The position numbers were made by a program, and so were the translations under genes. A DNA stretch of 64,000 nucleotides. Origin: Gracilariopsis chorda (taxonomy: Eukaryota > Rhodophyta > Florideophyceae > Gracilariales > Gracilariaceae). Below the pieces are notes generated by a model that was not told where the DNA came from, did no database searches, and saw only the letters and a list, made by a program, of their open reading frames with translations. Of the stretch, positions 32,212 through 44,600 are shown piece by piece. The stretch is taken from positions 34,618 through 98,617 of the forward strand of contig NBIV01000271.1 of assembly GCA_003194525.1 (NCBI GenBank), written 5' to 3'. How positions within the stretch are numbered: the stretch's first letter is position 1; each line of letters opens with the position of its first letter.

Positions 32212-32745
32212 ATGACTGCGTTAGTGCTGCTTGCTTTTCTTTTCACTCTGGCCTCTTCCCTTCCGAGACGTGATCCTCAAAACCCGCGACTCATTGTGTC
32301 GCGATCAAAATCATCATCTCTATTACCGAGAACACCCATTCTGCAACTAACGGCAGCAACTACTCCGCTGTTGATCTTATGCCGAAATGGTTCGTGTCGC
32401 AGCGGCATCCGGCGTTTTATCTGCAGATACGAGGACGACACCAATGTTATTCCTCCAACCGGTCTTACGCTTCTACTCTCAGCTGAGCAAATTGGTCATA
32501 ACAAAATCAATGTCCAATACCAAGCAACCGTGCCATTCTCCTTGGTAGAAAGGGGCTTTCTAGGATCCATTCCTTGGCGGGCCACTATGAACAACCGCAG
32601 AGGCGGAATCACATGCGGAAGCCAGATCCCAATTCTAGGTGACCCTGTCGTTTCTTCGGAGGCTGGTTGGTGCTGTTCTGCGTGTAGCTGGCTTTCGCCC
32701 CATGAATCACAACCACCAAGCCTACTCTGTTGTGATTTTTGTTAA
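32212..32745 (+). CDS. SCR4: secreted 10-Cys protein, closest to SCR1
   Basis: 177 residues. The signal peptide MTALVLLAFLFTLASS is followed by a short basic linker without the long Pro-rich spacer of SCR1. The core aligns with SCR1 in order: TTPLLILCRNGSCR, RRFIC, QYQATVPF, GFLGSIPWRAT, GGITCG, then the tail GWCCSACSWLSPHE, PPSLLCCDFC and stop. Ten mature cysteines occur in the same order. Conservation of Cys, of QYxATVP and of IPWR across SCR1 and SCR4, against freely changed residues between, argues for a selected fold. No enzyme motif. Function unknown; an extracellular role is inferred from the signal peptide and cysteines. Confidence 0.75.
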   Translation: MTALVLLAFLFTLASSLPRRDPQNPRLIVSRSKSSSLLPRTPILQLTAATTPLLILCRNGSCRSGIRRFICRYEDDTNVIPPTGLTLLLSAEQIGHNKINVQYQATVPFSLVERGFLGSIPWRATMNNRRGGITCGSQIPILGDPVVSSEAGWCCSACSWLSPHESQPPSLLCCDFC

Positions 32746-34911
32746 CTTTCAGCGGGTTGCTATGATATTTCTTCTACAAAGTGGATATGAAAAGACATGA
32801 GGCCCAAAATGTATCCATCTTAAGAAGAAGAAGAACAAGCAGCTTCTTAATGCACAGGACCAGGAGTACCACGTTATCTTTCGTGAAACCAGCTGTCTCT
32901 GCTTCATGATACCACTGCTTAAATGCGTTTTGTCTCTGCTTTCTGTGTTTTTCCATGTCTACTTCTTGGTCGTTGAGGATACGTTTAACGTATCGCGCAT
33001 ACCATCAACAAGGACGCAGATTGCGTATGCTGTTGGTTGTAGTTGCAGGTGGGTGGGTAGCAAAGATCGTGCATAAGCTCCATTTCCTGCCACCCCGCAA
33101 GCTAGCTAGATACGCTGGACATGACCACCAAGAGGCATTTGCGTGCAATTGCATAGCCTGCTGACATTTTCTACACTTCCAATGAAATCTGTTGGATGGT
33201 TTCTCATATTATTGTTCAACTTTGCCGTGCTAAGATCTCTAAGTGGTTTGGCTTCAGAGTCAGGACAGAGTACACACTCTTATCATCTGGTAGCATAGCC
33301 CGCTACCGATAGCGTAGCGAAGCACTACATGCTGCTTCAGGGACGGAGAGGTGGGTTTTAAATGAGAGCTAACAGAGAGACAGCAGCGATCGTCTTCCGT
33401 TGAGAACCTTGGTGCTCGTGAATCTGGAGGGATAGCTCGAAACGTGTGCCAAGTAGGACAGAAAAGCTGCTCAGCGCCTCCAATAAATCAACTTCTGAGT
33501 TTCCTCAAAAGTACATTATTCCTCTTCGCTTGCGTGCCAGAACGAGTCGTTGAGAACCAAAAAACATTTAGCTGTGGTTTAAAAACCTGCATAACAATAC
33601 AAGCCGTTCTATCGCTGCAAGGAAAAAAATAACTCTGCGTCGTGCAGATGAAACTAGCGCAACTAGCCGCTCGTTTGCAAAGTCGCATTTGCATCACCTG
33701 TGCGCGCTATAGAACGATACCAATCCATAATCTAGTAGATTCGAAGAAATCTACGCAGGGACGTGAATGGGTGGAGACGAAACACAAAGAGCCTTGCACA
33801 CTATAGGCCGAAACTGTGAACTTTGTGTTCAGAAATACTGAAAGACACAAAAACCGGCAATTGCGGAAAGCTGGTTGTTCTACATTATTGTATTTGAGAC
33901 GCAAAGGGTTGACTGAGTTTGCCTCTCAAGCTAGTGAGTCTGTACGGTTAGATAAATGAGTAAGAAAACCGCCGAAAGCCGAATATCAAGCATGTGCACT
34001 CTGATTTGAACCCATCGACATGGTCTGCGTCATCCCGATGTACTTTGGATACATTTGTAAAATCAGAACCCGAAAATGAGACGTATTGCCACTCATCCCA
34101 CTCATAGTGGTCATACTCCACGCAACGTGTGATCTGACCCCATTCAAAGGGTAAAATGCATCATGATTTCAAATACTTGAAACCTAACACGGTTTACAGG
34201 GACCTCATGTCATAGCGATATTACCTGCTTGGAGGTCCCTCATTTGGATGGACGTTCCGTGGCACGAGAAAGAAGAGCGATTAAATCAAGCGCATGAACC
34301 TGTCGCCGTGTAACGAGTATTTGACTGGAAAAGACCCAAATCTGGTGTTCGGGATTGTCGTGATCCAGTATTCTATAGAATCGTGGCCGCTTTCCCGAAG
34401 ACAAGCGGATCCTCATCTATTTCGAGCTGGTCCAGCATGCTGGAGCGGAAGAGAATGCAGTCGAAGACGGTGTTTGGAATCATCTTTTGGAGGTAACAAA
34501 AGCAATGCCGGGTCTTTTGCAGTCAGAGAGCCATCGGATATAGCCAAAGACTTTTGCGTACAGGCATGTGGGCTCCATGGATGGTCTGTCATCTGGATGT
34601 GCTGATGGTAGCCAAGTCGTGAGGTAAAGGTTGTGCACTTACCAATTGCATCGTGCACTGAGAGAAAATTCAGAACCTGCTGTATTGTGTCTGGCTGTGT
34701 GGGAAACTTGGGGATAGCTTTGATGCCCCTCTCCGTTTACGGTTGTGGCACTAGACCTTAGCTAAATACTACCGAAAGGGAACACACGACACTCTGACGG
34801 CGGCGGAGCGCACGTCACACACATGTATTTCTACAGTTCTGGCGGCGCCAGAACAACACCGGTTTTCGGTGACGCTTCTTACCCAAGCACGGCTGGCTAC
34901 ACGCCCCTCTT
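32746..34911. other. Gene-poor stretch downstream of SCR4
   Basis: Short frames only. A GAAGAAGAAGAA run lies near 32824. The part from about 34600 to 34911 is probably the 3' untranslated region of the minus-strand Gypsy-C element, but no LTR was recognised. Confidence 0.4.
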
Positions 34912-35242
34912 TCAAAGCGCCAGAACTCGATGCGCTTTCCCACGCAGAGCGGTAGAAGTGTTCCTGCGCCAAATTAAACGCAAAACCATTTGCGGTACAT
35001 CTTCATAAACGCAAAAGAGTGGCTTCATAGAATCCTCCAAATGCGGTAGTCCCTTCCGGCAAACGATAAACTTGAGACCGTCGAGTTATTGAATGAAGAG
35101 CATCAAACGGGGCACGGGAATACCGGTTTTGGAAAACAAGACATGTAACATTATTGCATTTGTGTCAAGCGCAGAGTCGCGATAAAACTTGAGACTTGTA
35201 ACATTCACTTCCACTTTTGAACCGTTTTGGAGGTCTTTAACA
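34912..35242 (-). pseudogene. pol: Gypsy-C pol, C-terminal end
   Basis: Minus-strand frame continuing the integrase from 56271. It reads VKDLQNGSKVEVNVTSLKFY at the Helitron junction, then MLHVLFSKTGIPVPRL, an in-frame TAA near 35085, LKFIVCRKGLPHLEDS (a chromodomain-like segment) and VYEDVPQMVLRL, ending in TGA at 34914-34912. From memory this layout is typical of pol C-termini of oomycete-type Gypsy elements. The last codon before the Helitron is split (CA on one side, T on the other), so the frame is exactly continuous across the insertion. Confidence 0.85.
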
Positions 35243-35681
35243 TCTCAACACCCCACTCTTAATGATTTACACATGTATGAGGGGGGTGTTGTTGATTGAT
35301 GGGAGGCGGTGCGCCAATAAACCGCTCTGTATGCCCCTCTACGCGCATGCAAAACTGCCATTTGGCGCAACGCCTCCCTGCCATTTAAAAAATTCAGCAG
35401 CAGCAGCAGCAGCAAAGCTTCCTGCTTACTGGCTGGCACTCCCATAATGACTGCAGTGCCACCCAGTTACACAAAGCAACATGTCGCGTTTTCTCATCAT
35501 TGGCTGGCACTGCAGTCAATTTAGACACCTAGGCGCCGCGGCGCCCCGTGGTTCTACGAGCGCTATTGCGAGCGCAAGCGAGCAAAGTGCTCGGAGAGCC
35601 TCCGAACGCCACGAAATACACAAAGCTACAAAAACAACGCGGCGCGCAGCGCCGCCCACGGCCGAAGGCCGTTTCCACTTG
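35243..35681 (+). repeat. Reference short unit (439 bp) and its parts
   Basis: Type A unit. 5' end TCTCAACACC. First inverted pair: 35302-35315 (GGAGGCGGTGCGCC) with 35364-35377 (GGCGCAACGCCTCC), one mismatch, perfect in type B units. (CAG)6 at 35395-35412. Second inverted pair: 35448-35465 (TGACTGCAGTGCCACCCA) with 35501-35518 (TGGCTGGCACTGCAGTCA), one mismatch. Perfect 14-bp palindrome GGCGCCGCGGCGCC at 35532-35545. Terminal hairpin 35658-35672, then TTCCACTTG to the 3' end. No coding capacity is inferred. Confidence 0.9.
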
Positions 35682-38600
35682 TCTCAACACCCCACTCTTA
35701 ATGATTTACACATGTATGAGGGGGGTGTTGTTGATTGATAGGAGGCGGTGCGCCAATAAACCGCTCTGTATGCCCCTCTACGCGCATGTAAAACTGCCAT
35801 TTGGCGCAACGCCTCCCTACCACTTAAAATATTCAGCAGCAGCAGCAGCAGCAGCAAAGCTTCCTGCTTACTGGCTGGCACTCCCATAATGACTGCAGTG
35901 CCACCCAGTTACACAAAGCAACGTGTCGCGCTTCCTCATCATTGGGTGGCACTGCAGTCAGTTTAGGCACCTAGGCGCCGCGGCGCTCCGTGGTTCTACG
36001 AGCGCTATTGCGAGCGCAAGCAAGCAAAGTGCTCGGAGAGCCTCCGAACGCCACGAAATACACAAAGCTACAAAACGCACGCGGCGCGCAGCGCCGCCCA
36101 CGGCCGAAGGCCGTTTCCACTTGTCTCTCCATTATAATGATTTGTTCCTCTATGAGGGGGGGGTTCTTGATTGAATGGAGGCGTTGCGCCATAAAATCCT
36201 CTTCCACGCCCCCGTTTGCCCATCCAAAACTGCCATTTGGCGCAACGCCTCCCTTCCATTTAAAAAATTCAGCAGCAGCAGCAGCAGCAAAGCTTCTTGC
36301 TTACTGGCTGGCACTCCCATAATGACTGCAGTGCCACCCAGTTACACAAAGCAACGTGTCGCACTTCCTCATCATTGGCTGGCACTGCAGTCAATTTAGC
36401 CACCTAGGCGCCGCGGCGCCCCGTGGTTCTACGAGCGCTATTGCGAGCGCAAGCGAGCAAAGTGCTCGGAGAGCCTCCGAACGCTACAAAATACACAAAG
36501 CTACAAAAACAACGCGGCGCGCAGCGCCGCCCACGGCCGAAGGCCGTTTCCACTTGTCTCAACACCCCACTCTTAATGATTTACACATGTATGAGGGGGG
36601 TGTTGTTGATTGATAGGAGGCGGTGCGCCAATTAACCGCTCTGTATGCCCCTCTACGCGCATGCAAAACTGCCATTTGGCGCAACGCCTCCCTACCATTT
36701 AAAAAATTCAGCAGCAGCAGCAGCAGCAAAGCTTCTTGCTTACTGGCTGGCACTCCCATAATGACTGCAGTGCCACCCAGTTACACAAAGCAACGTGTCG
36801 CACTTCCTCATCATTGGCTGGCACTGCAGTCAATTTAGCCACTTTGGCGCCGCGGCGCCCCGTGGTTCTACGAGTGCTATTGCGAGCGCAAGCGAGCAAA
36901 GTGCTCGGAGAGCCTCCGAACGCTACAAAATACACAAAGCTACAAAAACAACGCGGCGCGCAGCGCCGCCCACGGCCGAAGGCCGTTTCCACTTGTCTCA
37001 ACACCCCACTCTTAATGATTTACACATGTATGAGGGGGGTGTTGTTGATTGATAGGAGGCGGTGCGCAAATTAACCGCTCTGTATGCCCCTCTACGCGCA
37101 TGCAAAACTGCCATTTGGCGCAACGCCTCCCTACCATTTAAAAAATTCAGCAGCAGCAGCAGCAGCAAAGCTTCCTGCTTATTGGCTGGCACTCCCATAA
37201 TGACTGCAGTGCCACCCAGTTACACAAAGCAACGTGTCACGCTTTCTCATCATTGGATGGCACTGCAGTCAATTTAGCCACCTAGGCGCCGCGGTGCCCC
37301 GTGGTTCTACGAGCGCTATTGCGAGCGCAAGCGAGCAAAGTGCTCGGAGAGCCTCCGAACGCCACGAAATACAAAAAGCTACAAAACCAACGCGGCGCGC
37401 AGCGCCGCCCACGGCCGAAGGCCGTTTCCACTTGTCTCAACACCCCACTCCTAATGATTTACACATGTATGAGGGGGGTGTTATTGATTGACAGGAGGCG
37501 GTGCGCCAATAAACCACCCTGTATGCCCCTCTACGCGCATGCAAAACTGCCATTTGGCGCAACGCCTCCCTACCACTTAACAAATTCAGCAGCAGCAGCA
37601 GCAGCAAAGCTTCCTGCTTACTGGCTGGCACTCCCATAATGACTGCAGTGCCATCCAGTTACAGAAAGCAACGTGTCGCGCTTTCTCATCATTGGCTGGC
37701 ACTGCAGTCAATTTAGGCACCTAGGCGCCGCGGCGCCCCGTGGTTCTACGAGCGGTATTGCGAGCGCAAGCGAGCAAAGTGCTCGGAGAGCCTCCGAACG
37801 CCACGAAATACAAAAAGCTACAAAACCAACGCGGCGCGCAGCGCCGCCCACGGCCGAAGGCCGTTTCCACTTGTCTCAACACCCCACTCTTAATGATTTA
37901 CACATGTATGAGGGGGGTGTTATTGATTGACAGGAGGCGGTGCGCCAATAAACCGCCCTGTATGCCCCTCTACGCGCATGCAAAACTGCCATTTGGCGCA
38001 ACGCCTCCCTACCACTTAACAAATTCAGCAGCAGCAGCAGCAGCAAAGCTTCCTGCTTACTGGCTGGCACTCCCATAATGACTGCAGTGCCATCCAGTTA
38101 CAGAAAGCAACGTGTCGCGCTTTCTCATCATTGGCTGGCACTGCAGTCAATTTAGGCACCTAGGCGCCGCGGCGCCCCGTGGTTCTACGAGCGGTATTGC
38201 GAGCGCAAGCAAGCAAAGTGCTCGGAGAGCCTCCGAACGCCACGAAATACAAAAAGCTACAAAACCAACGCGGCGCGCAGCGCCGCCCACGGCCGAAGGC
38301 CGTTTCCACTTGTCTCTCCATTATAATGATTTGTTCCTCTATGAGGGGGGTGTTCTTGATTGAATGGAGGCGTTGCGCCATAAACTCCTCTTCCACGCCC
38401 CCGTTTGCCCATCCAAAACTGCCATTTGGCGCAACGCCTCCCTGCCATTTAAAAAATTCAGCAGCAGCAGCAGCAGCAAAGCTTCCTGCTTACTGGCTGG
38501 CACTCCCATAATGACTGCAGTGCCACCCAGTTACACAAAGCAACGTGTCGCACTATCTCATCATTGGCTGGCACTGCAGTCAATTTAGACACCTAGGCGC

Positions 38601-41600
38601 CGCGGCGCCCCGTGGTTCTACGAGCGCTATTGCGAGTGCATGCGAGCAAAGTGCTCGGAGAGCCTCCGAACGCCACGAAATACACAAAGCTACAAAAACA
38701 ACGCGGCGCGCAGCGCCGCCCACCGCCGAAGGCCGTTTCCACTTGTCTCAACACCCCATTCTTAATGATTTACACATGTATGAGGGGGGTGTTGTTGATT
38801 GATGGGAGGCTGTGCGCCAATTAACCGCTCTGTATGCCCCTCTAGGCGCATGCAAAACTGCCATTTGGCGCAACGCCTCCCTACCACTTAAAAAATTCAG
38901 CAGCAGCAGCAGCAGCAAAGCTTCCTGCTTACTGGCTTGCACTCCCATACTGACTGCAGTGCCATCCAGTTACACAAAGCAACGTGTCGCGCGTTCTCAT
39001 CATTGGCTGGCAGTGCAGTCAATTTTGGCACCTAATAGGCACCTAAACACAAATCCCTACGGCTCCACATACTCTCGGCGCCGCGGCGCCCCGTGGTTCT
39101 ACGAGCGCTATTGTGAGCGCAAGCGAGCGAAGTGCTCGGAGAGCCTCCGAACGCTACGAAATACACAAAGCTACAAAACCAACGCGGCGCGCAGCGCCGC
39201 CCAAGGCCGAAGGCCGTTTCCACTTTTCTCTCCATTATAATGATTTGTTCCTCTTCTCTCCATTATAATGATTTGTTCCTCTATGAGGGGGGTGTTCTTG
39301 ATTGAATGGAGGCTTTGCGCCACAAAATCCTCTTGCACGCCCCCGTTTGCCCATCCAAATCGCCCATTTGGCGCAACGCCTCCCTACCATTAAAAAAATT
39401 CAGCAGCAGCAGCAGCAGCAAAGCTTCTTGCTTACTGGCTGGCACTCCCATAATGACTGCAGTGCCACCCAGTTACACAAAGCAACGTGTCGCACTTCCT
39501 CATCATTGGCTGGCACTGCAGTCAATTTAGCCACCTAGGCGCCGCGGCGCCCCGTGGTTCTACGAGTGCTATTGCGAGCGCAAGCGAGCAAAGTGCTCGG
39601 AGAGCCTCCGAACGCTACAAAATACACAAAGCTACAAAAACAACGCGGCGCGCAGCGCCGCCCACGGCCGAAGGCCGTTTCCACTTGTCTCAACACCCCA
39701 CTCTTAATGATTTACACATGTATGAGGGGGGTGTTGTTGATTGATGGGAGGCGGTGCGCAAATTAACCGCTCTGTATGCCCCTCTACGCGCATGCAAAAC
39801 TGCCATTTGGCGCAACGCCTCCCTACCATTTAAAAAATTCAGCAGCAGCAGCAGCAGCAAAGCTTCTTGCTTACTGGCTGGCACTCCCATAATGACTGCA
39901 GTGCCACCCAGTTACACAAAGCAACGTGTCGCACTTCCTCATCATTGGCTGGCACTGCAGTCAATTTAGCCACCTAGGCGCCGCGGCGCCCCGTGGTTCT
40001 ACGAGTGCTATTGCGAGCGCAAGCGAGCAAAGTGCTCGGAGAGCCTCCGAACGCCACGAAATACAAAAAGCTACAAAACCAACGCGGCGCGCAGCGCCGC
40101 CCACGGCCGAAGGCCGTTTCCACTTGTCTCAACACCCCACTCTTAATGATTTACACATGTATGAGGGGGGTGTTATTGATTGACAGGAGGCGGTGCGCCA
40201 ATAAACCGCCCTGTATGCCCCTCTACGCGCATGCAAAACTGCCATTTGGCGCAACGCCTCCCTACCACTTAACAAATTCAGCAGCAGCAGCAGCAGCAAA
40301 GCTTCCTGCTTACTGGCTGGCACTCCCATAATGACTGCAGTGCCATCCAGTTACAGAAAGCAACGTGTCGCGCTTTCTCATCATTGGCTGGCACTGCAGT
40401 CAATTTAGGCACCTAGGCGCCGCGGCGCCCCGTGGTTCTACGAGCGGTATTGCGAGCGCAAGCGAGCAAAGTGCTCGGAGAGCCTCCGAACGCCACGAAA
40501 TACAAAAAGCTACAAAACCAACGCGGCGCGCAGCGCCGCCCACGGCCGAAGGCCGTTTCCACTTGTCTCAACACCCCACTCTTAATGATTTACACATGTA
40601 TGAGGGGGGTGTTATTGATTGACAGGAGGCGGTGCGCCAATAAACCGCCCTGTATGCCCCTCTACGCGCATGCAAAACTGCCATTTGGCGCAACGCCTCC
40701 CTACCACTTAACAAATTCAGCAGCAGCAGCAGCAGCAAAGCTTCCTGCTTACTGGCTGGCACTCCCATAATGACTGCAGTGCCATCCAGTTACAGAAAGC
40801 AACGTGTCGCGCTTTCTCATCATTGGCTGGCACTGCAGTCAATTTAGGCACCTAGGCGCCGCGGCGCCCCGTGGTTCTACGAGCGGTATTGCGAGCGCAA
40901 GCAAGCAAAGTGCTCGGAGAGCCTCCGAACGCCACGAAATACAAAAAGCTACAAAACCAACGCGGCGCGCAGCGCCGCCCACGGCCGAAGGCCGTTTCCA
41001 CTTGTCTCTCCATTATAATGATTTGTTCCTCTATGAGGGGGGTGTTCTTGATTGAATGGAGGCGTTGCGCCATAAACTCCTCTTCCACGCCCCCGTTTGC
41101 CCATCCAAAACTGCCATTTGGCGCAACGCCTCCCTACCACTTAAAATATTCAGCAGCAGCAGCAGCAGCAAAGCTTCCTGCTTACTGGCTGGCACTCCCA
41201 TAATGACTGCAGTGCCACCCAGTTACACAAAGCAACGTGTCGCGCTTCCTCATCATTGGGTGGCACTGCAGTCAGTTTAGGCACCTAGGCGCCGCGGCGC
41301 TCCGTGGTTCTACGAGCGCTATTGCGAGTGCAAGCAAGCAAAGTGCTCGGAGAGCCTCCGAACGCCACGAAATACAAAAAGCTACAAAACCAACGCGGCG
41401 CGCAGCGCCGCCCACGGCCGAAGGCCGTTTCCACTTGTCTCTCCATTATAATGATTTGTTCCTCTATGAGGGGGGGGTTCTTGATTGAATGGAGGCGTTG
41501 CGCCATAAAATCCTCTTCCACGCCCCCGTTTGCCCATCCAAAACTGCCATTTGGCGCAACGCCTCCCTTCCATTTAAAAAATTCAGCAGCAGCAGCAGCA

Positions 41601-44600
41601 GCAAAGCTTCTTGCTTACTGGCTGGCACTCCCATAATGACTGCAGTGCCACCCAGTTACACAAAGCAACGTGTCGCACTTCCTCATCATTGGCTGGCACT
41701 GCAGTCAATTTAGCCACCTAGGCGCCGCGGCGCCCCGTGGTTCTACGAGCGCTATTGCGAGCGCAAGCGAGCAAAGTGCTCGGAGAGCCTCCGAACGCTA
41801 CAAAATACACAAAGCTACAAAAACAACGCGGCGCGCAGCGCCGCCCACGGCCGAAGGCCGTTTCCACTTGTCTCAACACCCCACTCTTAATGATTTACAC
41901 ATGTATGAGGGGGGTGTTGTTGATTGATAGGAGGCGGTGCGCCAATTAACCGCTCTGTATGCCCCTCTACGCGCATGCAAAACTGCCATTTGGCGCAACG
42001 CCTCCCTACCATTTAAAAAATTCAGCAGCAGCAGCAGCAGCAAAGCTTCCTGCTTATTGGCTGGCACTCCCATAATGACTGCAGTGCCACCCAGTTACAC
42101 AAAGCAACGTGTCACGCTTTCTCATCATTGGATGGCACTGCAGTCAATTTAGCCACCTAGGCGCCGCGGTGCCCCGTGGTTCTACGAGCGCTATTGCCAG
42201 CGCAAGCGAGCAAAGTGCTCGGAGAGCCTCCGAACGCCACGAAATACAAAAAGCTACAAAACCAACGCGGCGCGCAGCGCCGCCCACGGCCGAAGGCCGT
42301 TTCCACTTGTCTCAACACCCCACTCTTAATGATTTACACATGTATGAGGGGGGTGTTATTGATTGACAGGAGGCGGTGCGCCAATAAACCGCCCTGTATG
42401 CCCCTCTACGCGCATGCAAAACTGCCATTTGGCGCAACGCCTCCCTACCACTTAACAAATTCAGCAGCAGCAGCAGCAGCAAAGCTTCCTGCTTACTGGC
42501 TGGCACTCCCATAATGACTGCAGTGCCATCCAGTTACAGAAAGCAACGTGTCGCGCTTTCTCATCATTGGCTGGCACTGCAGTCAATTTAGGCACCTAGG
42601 CGCCGCGGCGCCCCGTGGTTCTACGAGCGGTATTGCGAGGGCAAGCAAGCAAAGTGCTCGGAGAGCCTCCGAACGCCACGAAATACAAAAAGCTACAAAA
42701 CCAACGCGGCGCGCAGCGCCGCCCACGGCCGAAGGCCGTTTCCACTTGTCTCTCCATTATAATGATTTGTTCCTCTATGAGGGGGGTGTTCTTGATTGAA
42801 TGGAGGCGTTGCGCCATAAACTCCTCTTCCACGCCCCCGTTTGCCCATCCAAAACTGCCATTTGGCGCAACGCCTCCCTGCCATTTAAAAAATTCAGCAG
42901 CAGCAGCAGCAGCAAAGCTTCCTGCTTACTGGCTGGCACTCCCATAATGACTGCAGTGCCACCCAGTTACACAAAGCAACGTGTCGCACTATCTCATCAT
43001 TGGCTGGCACTGCAGTCAATTTAGACACCTAGGCGCCGCGGCGCCCCGTGGTTCTACGAGCGCTATTGCGAGCGCATGCGAGCAAAGTGCTCGGAGAGCC
43101 TCCGAACGCCACAAAATACACAAAGCTACAAAACCAACGCGGCGCGCAGCGCCGCCCACGGCCGAAGGCCGTTTCCACTTGTCTCAACACCCCACTCTTA
43201 ATGATTTTCACATGTATGAGGGGGGTGTTGTTGATTGATGGGAGGCGGTGCGCCAATAAACCGCCCTGTATGCCCCTCTACGCGCATGCAAAACTGCTAT
43301 TTGGCGCAACGCCTCCCTACCACTTAACAAATTCAGCAGCAGCAGCAGCAGCAAAGCTTCCTGCTTACTGGCTGGCACTCCCATAATGACTGCAGTGCCA
43401 TCCAGTTACAGAAAGCAACGTGTCGCGCTTTCTCATCATTGGCTGGCACTGCAGTCAATTTAGGCACCTAACCAAAAACCCTAATGGCTCCACATACTCT
43501 CCGCGCCGCGGCGCCCCGTGGTTCTACGAGCACTATTGCGAGGGCAAGCGAGCAAAGTGCTCGGAGAGCCTCCGAACGCTACAAAATACACAAAGCTACA
43601 AAAACAACGCGGCGCGCAGCGCAGCCCACGGCCGAAGGCCGTTTCCACTTGTCTCAACACCCCACTCTTAATGATTTTCACATGTATGAGGGGGGTGTTG
43701 TTGATTGATGGGAGGCTGTGCGCCAATTAACCGCTCTGTATGCCCCTCTAGGCGCATGCAAAACTGCCATTTGGCGCAACGCCTCCCTACCACTTAAAAA
43801 ATTCAGCAGCAGCAGCAGCAGCAAAGCTTCCTGCTTACTGGCTTGCACTCCCATACTGACTGCAGTGCCATCCAGTTACACAAAGCAACGTGTCGCGCGT
43901 TCTCATCATTGGCTGGCAGTGCAGTCAATTTTGGCACCTAATAGGCACCTAAACACAAATCCCTACGGCTCCACATACTCTCGGCGCCGCGGCGCCCCGT
44001 GGTTCTACGAGCGCTATTGCGAGGGCAAGCGAGCGAAGTGCTCGGAGAGCCTCCGAACGCTACGAAATACACAAAGCTACAAAACCAACGCGGCGCGCAG
44101 CGCCGCCCAAGGCCGAAGGCCGTTTCCACTTTTCTCTCCATTATAATGATTTGTTCCTCTTCTCTCCATTATAATGATTTGTTCCTCTATGAGGGGGGTG
44201 TTCTTGATTGAATGGAGGCTTTGCGCCACAAAATTCTCTTGCACGCCCGCGTTTGCCCATCCAAATCGCCCATTTGGCGCAACGCCTCCCTACCATTAAA
44301 AAAATTCAGCAGCAGCAGCAGCAGCAAAGCTTCTTGCTTACTGGCTGGCACTCCCATAATGACTGCAGTGCCACCCAGTTACACAAAGCAACGTGTCGCA
44401 CTTCCTCATCATTGGCTGGCACTGCAGTCAATTTAGCCACCTAGGCGCCGCGGCGCCCCGTGGTTCTACGAGCGCTATTGCGAGCGCAAGCGAGCAAAGT
44501 GCTCGGAGAGCCTCCGAACGCTACAAAATACACAAAGCTACAAAAACAACGCGGCGCGCAGCGCCGCCCACGGCCGAAGGCCGTTTCCACTTGTCTCAAC

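Noticed and set aside
32955-33164. Fifth SCR gene (frame ending in FACNCIAC)
   Set aside because: Lacks the CCxxCS and LCC blocks and a signal peptide; the Cys-rich end is probably chance.
34294-34605. 103-codon ORF as a Cys-containing secreted gene
   Set aside because: No signal peptide and none of the SCR tail motifs; the region is otherwise noncoding.
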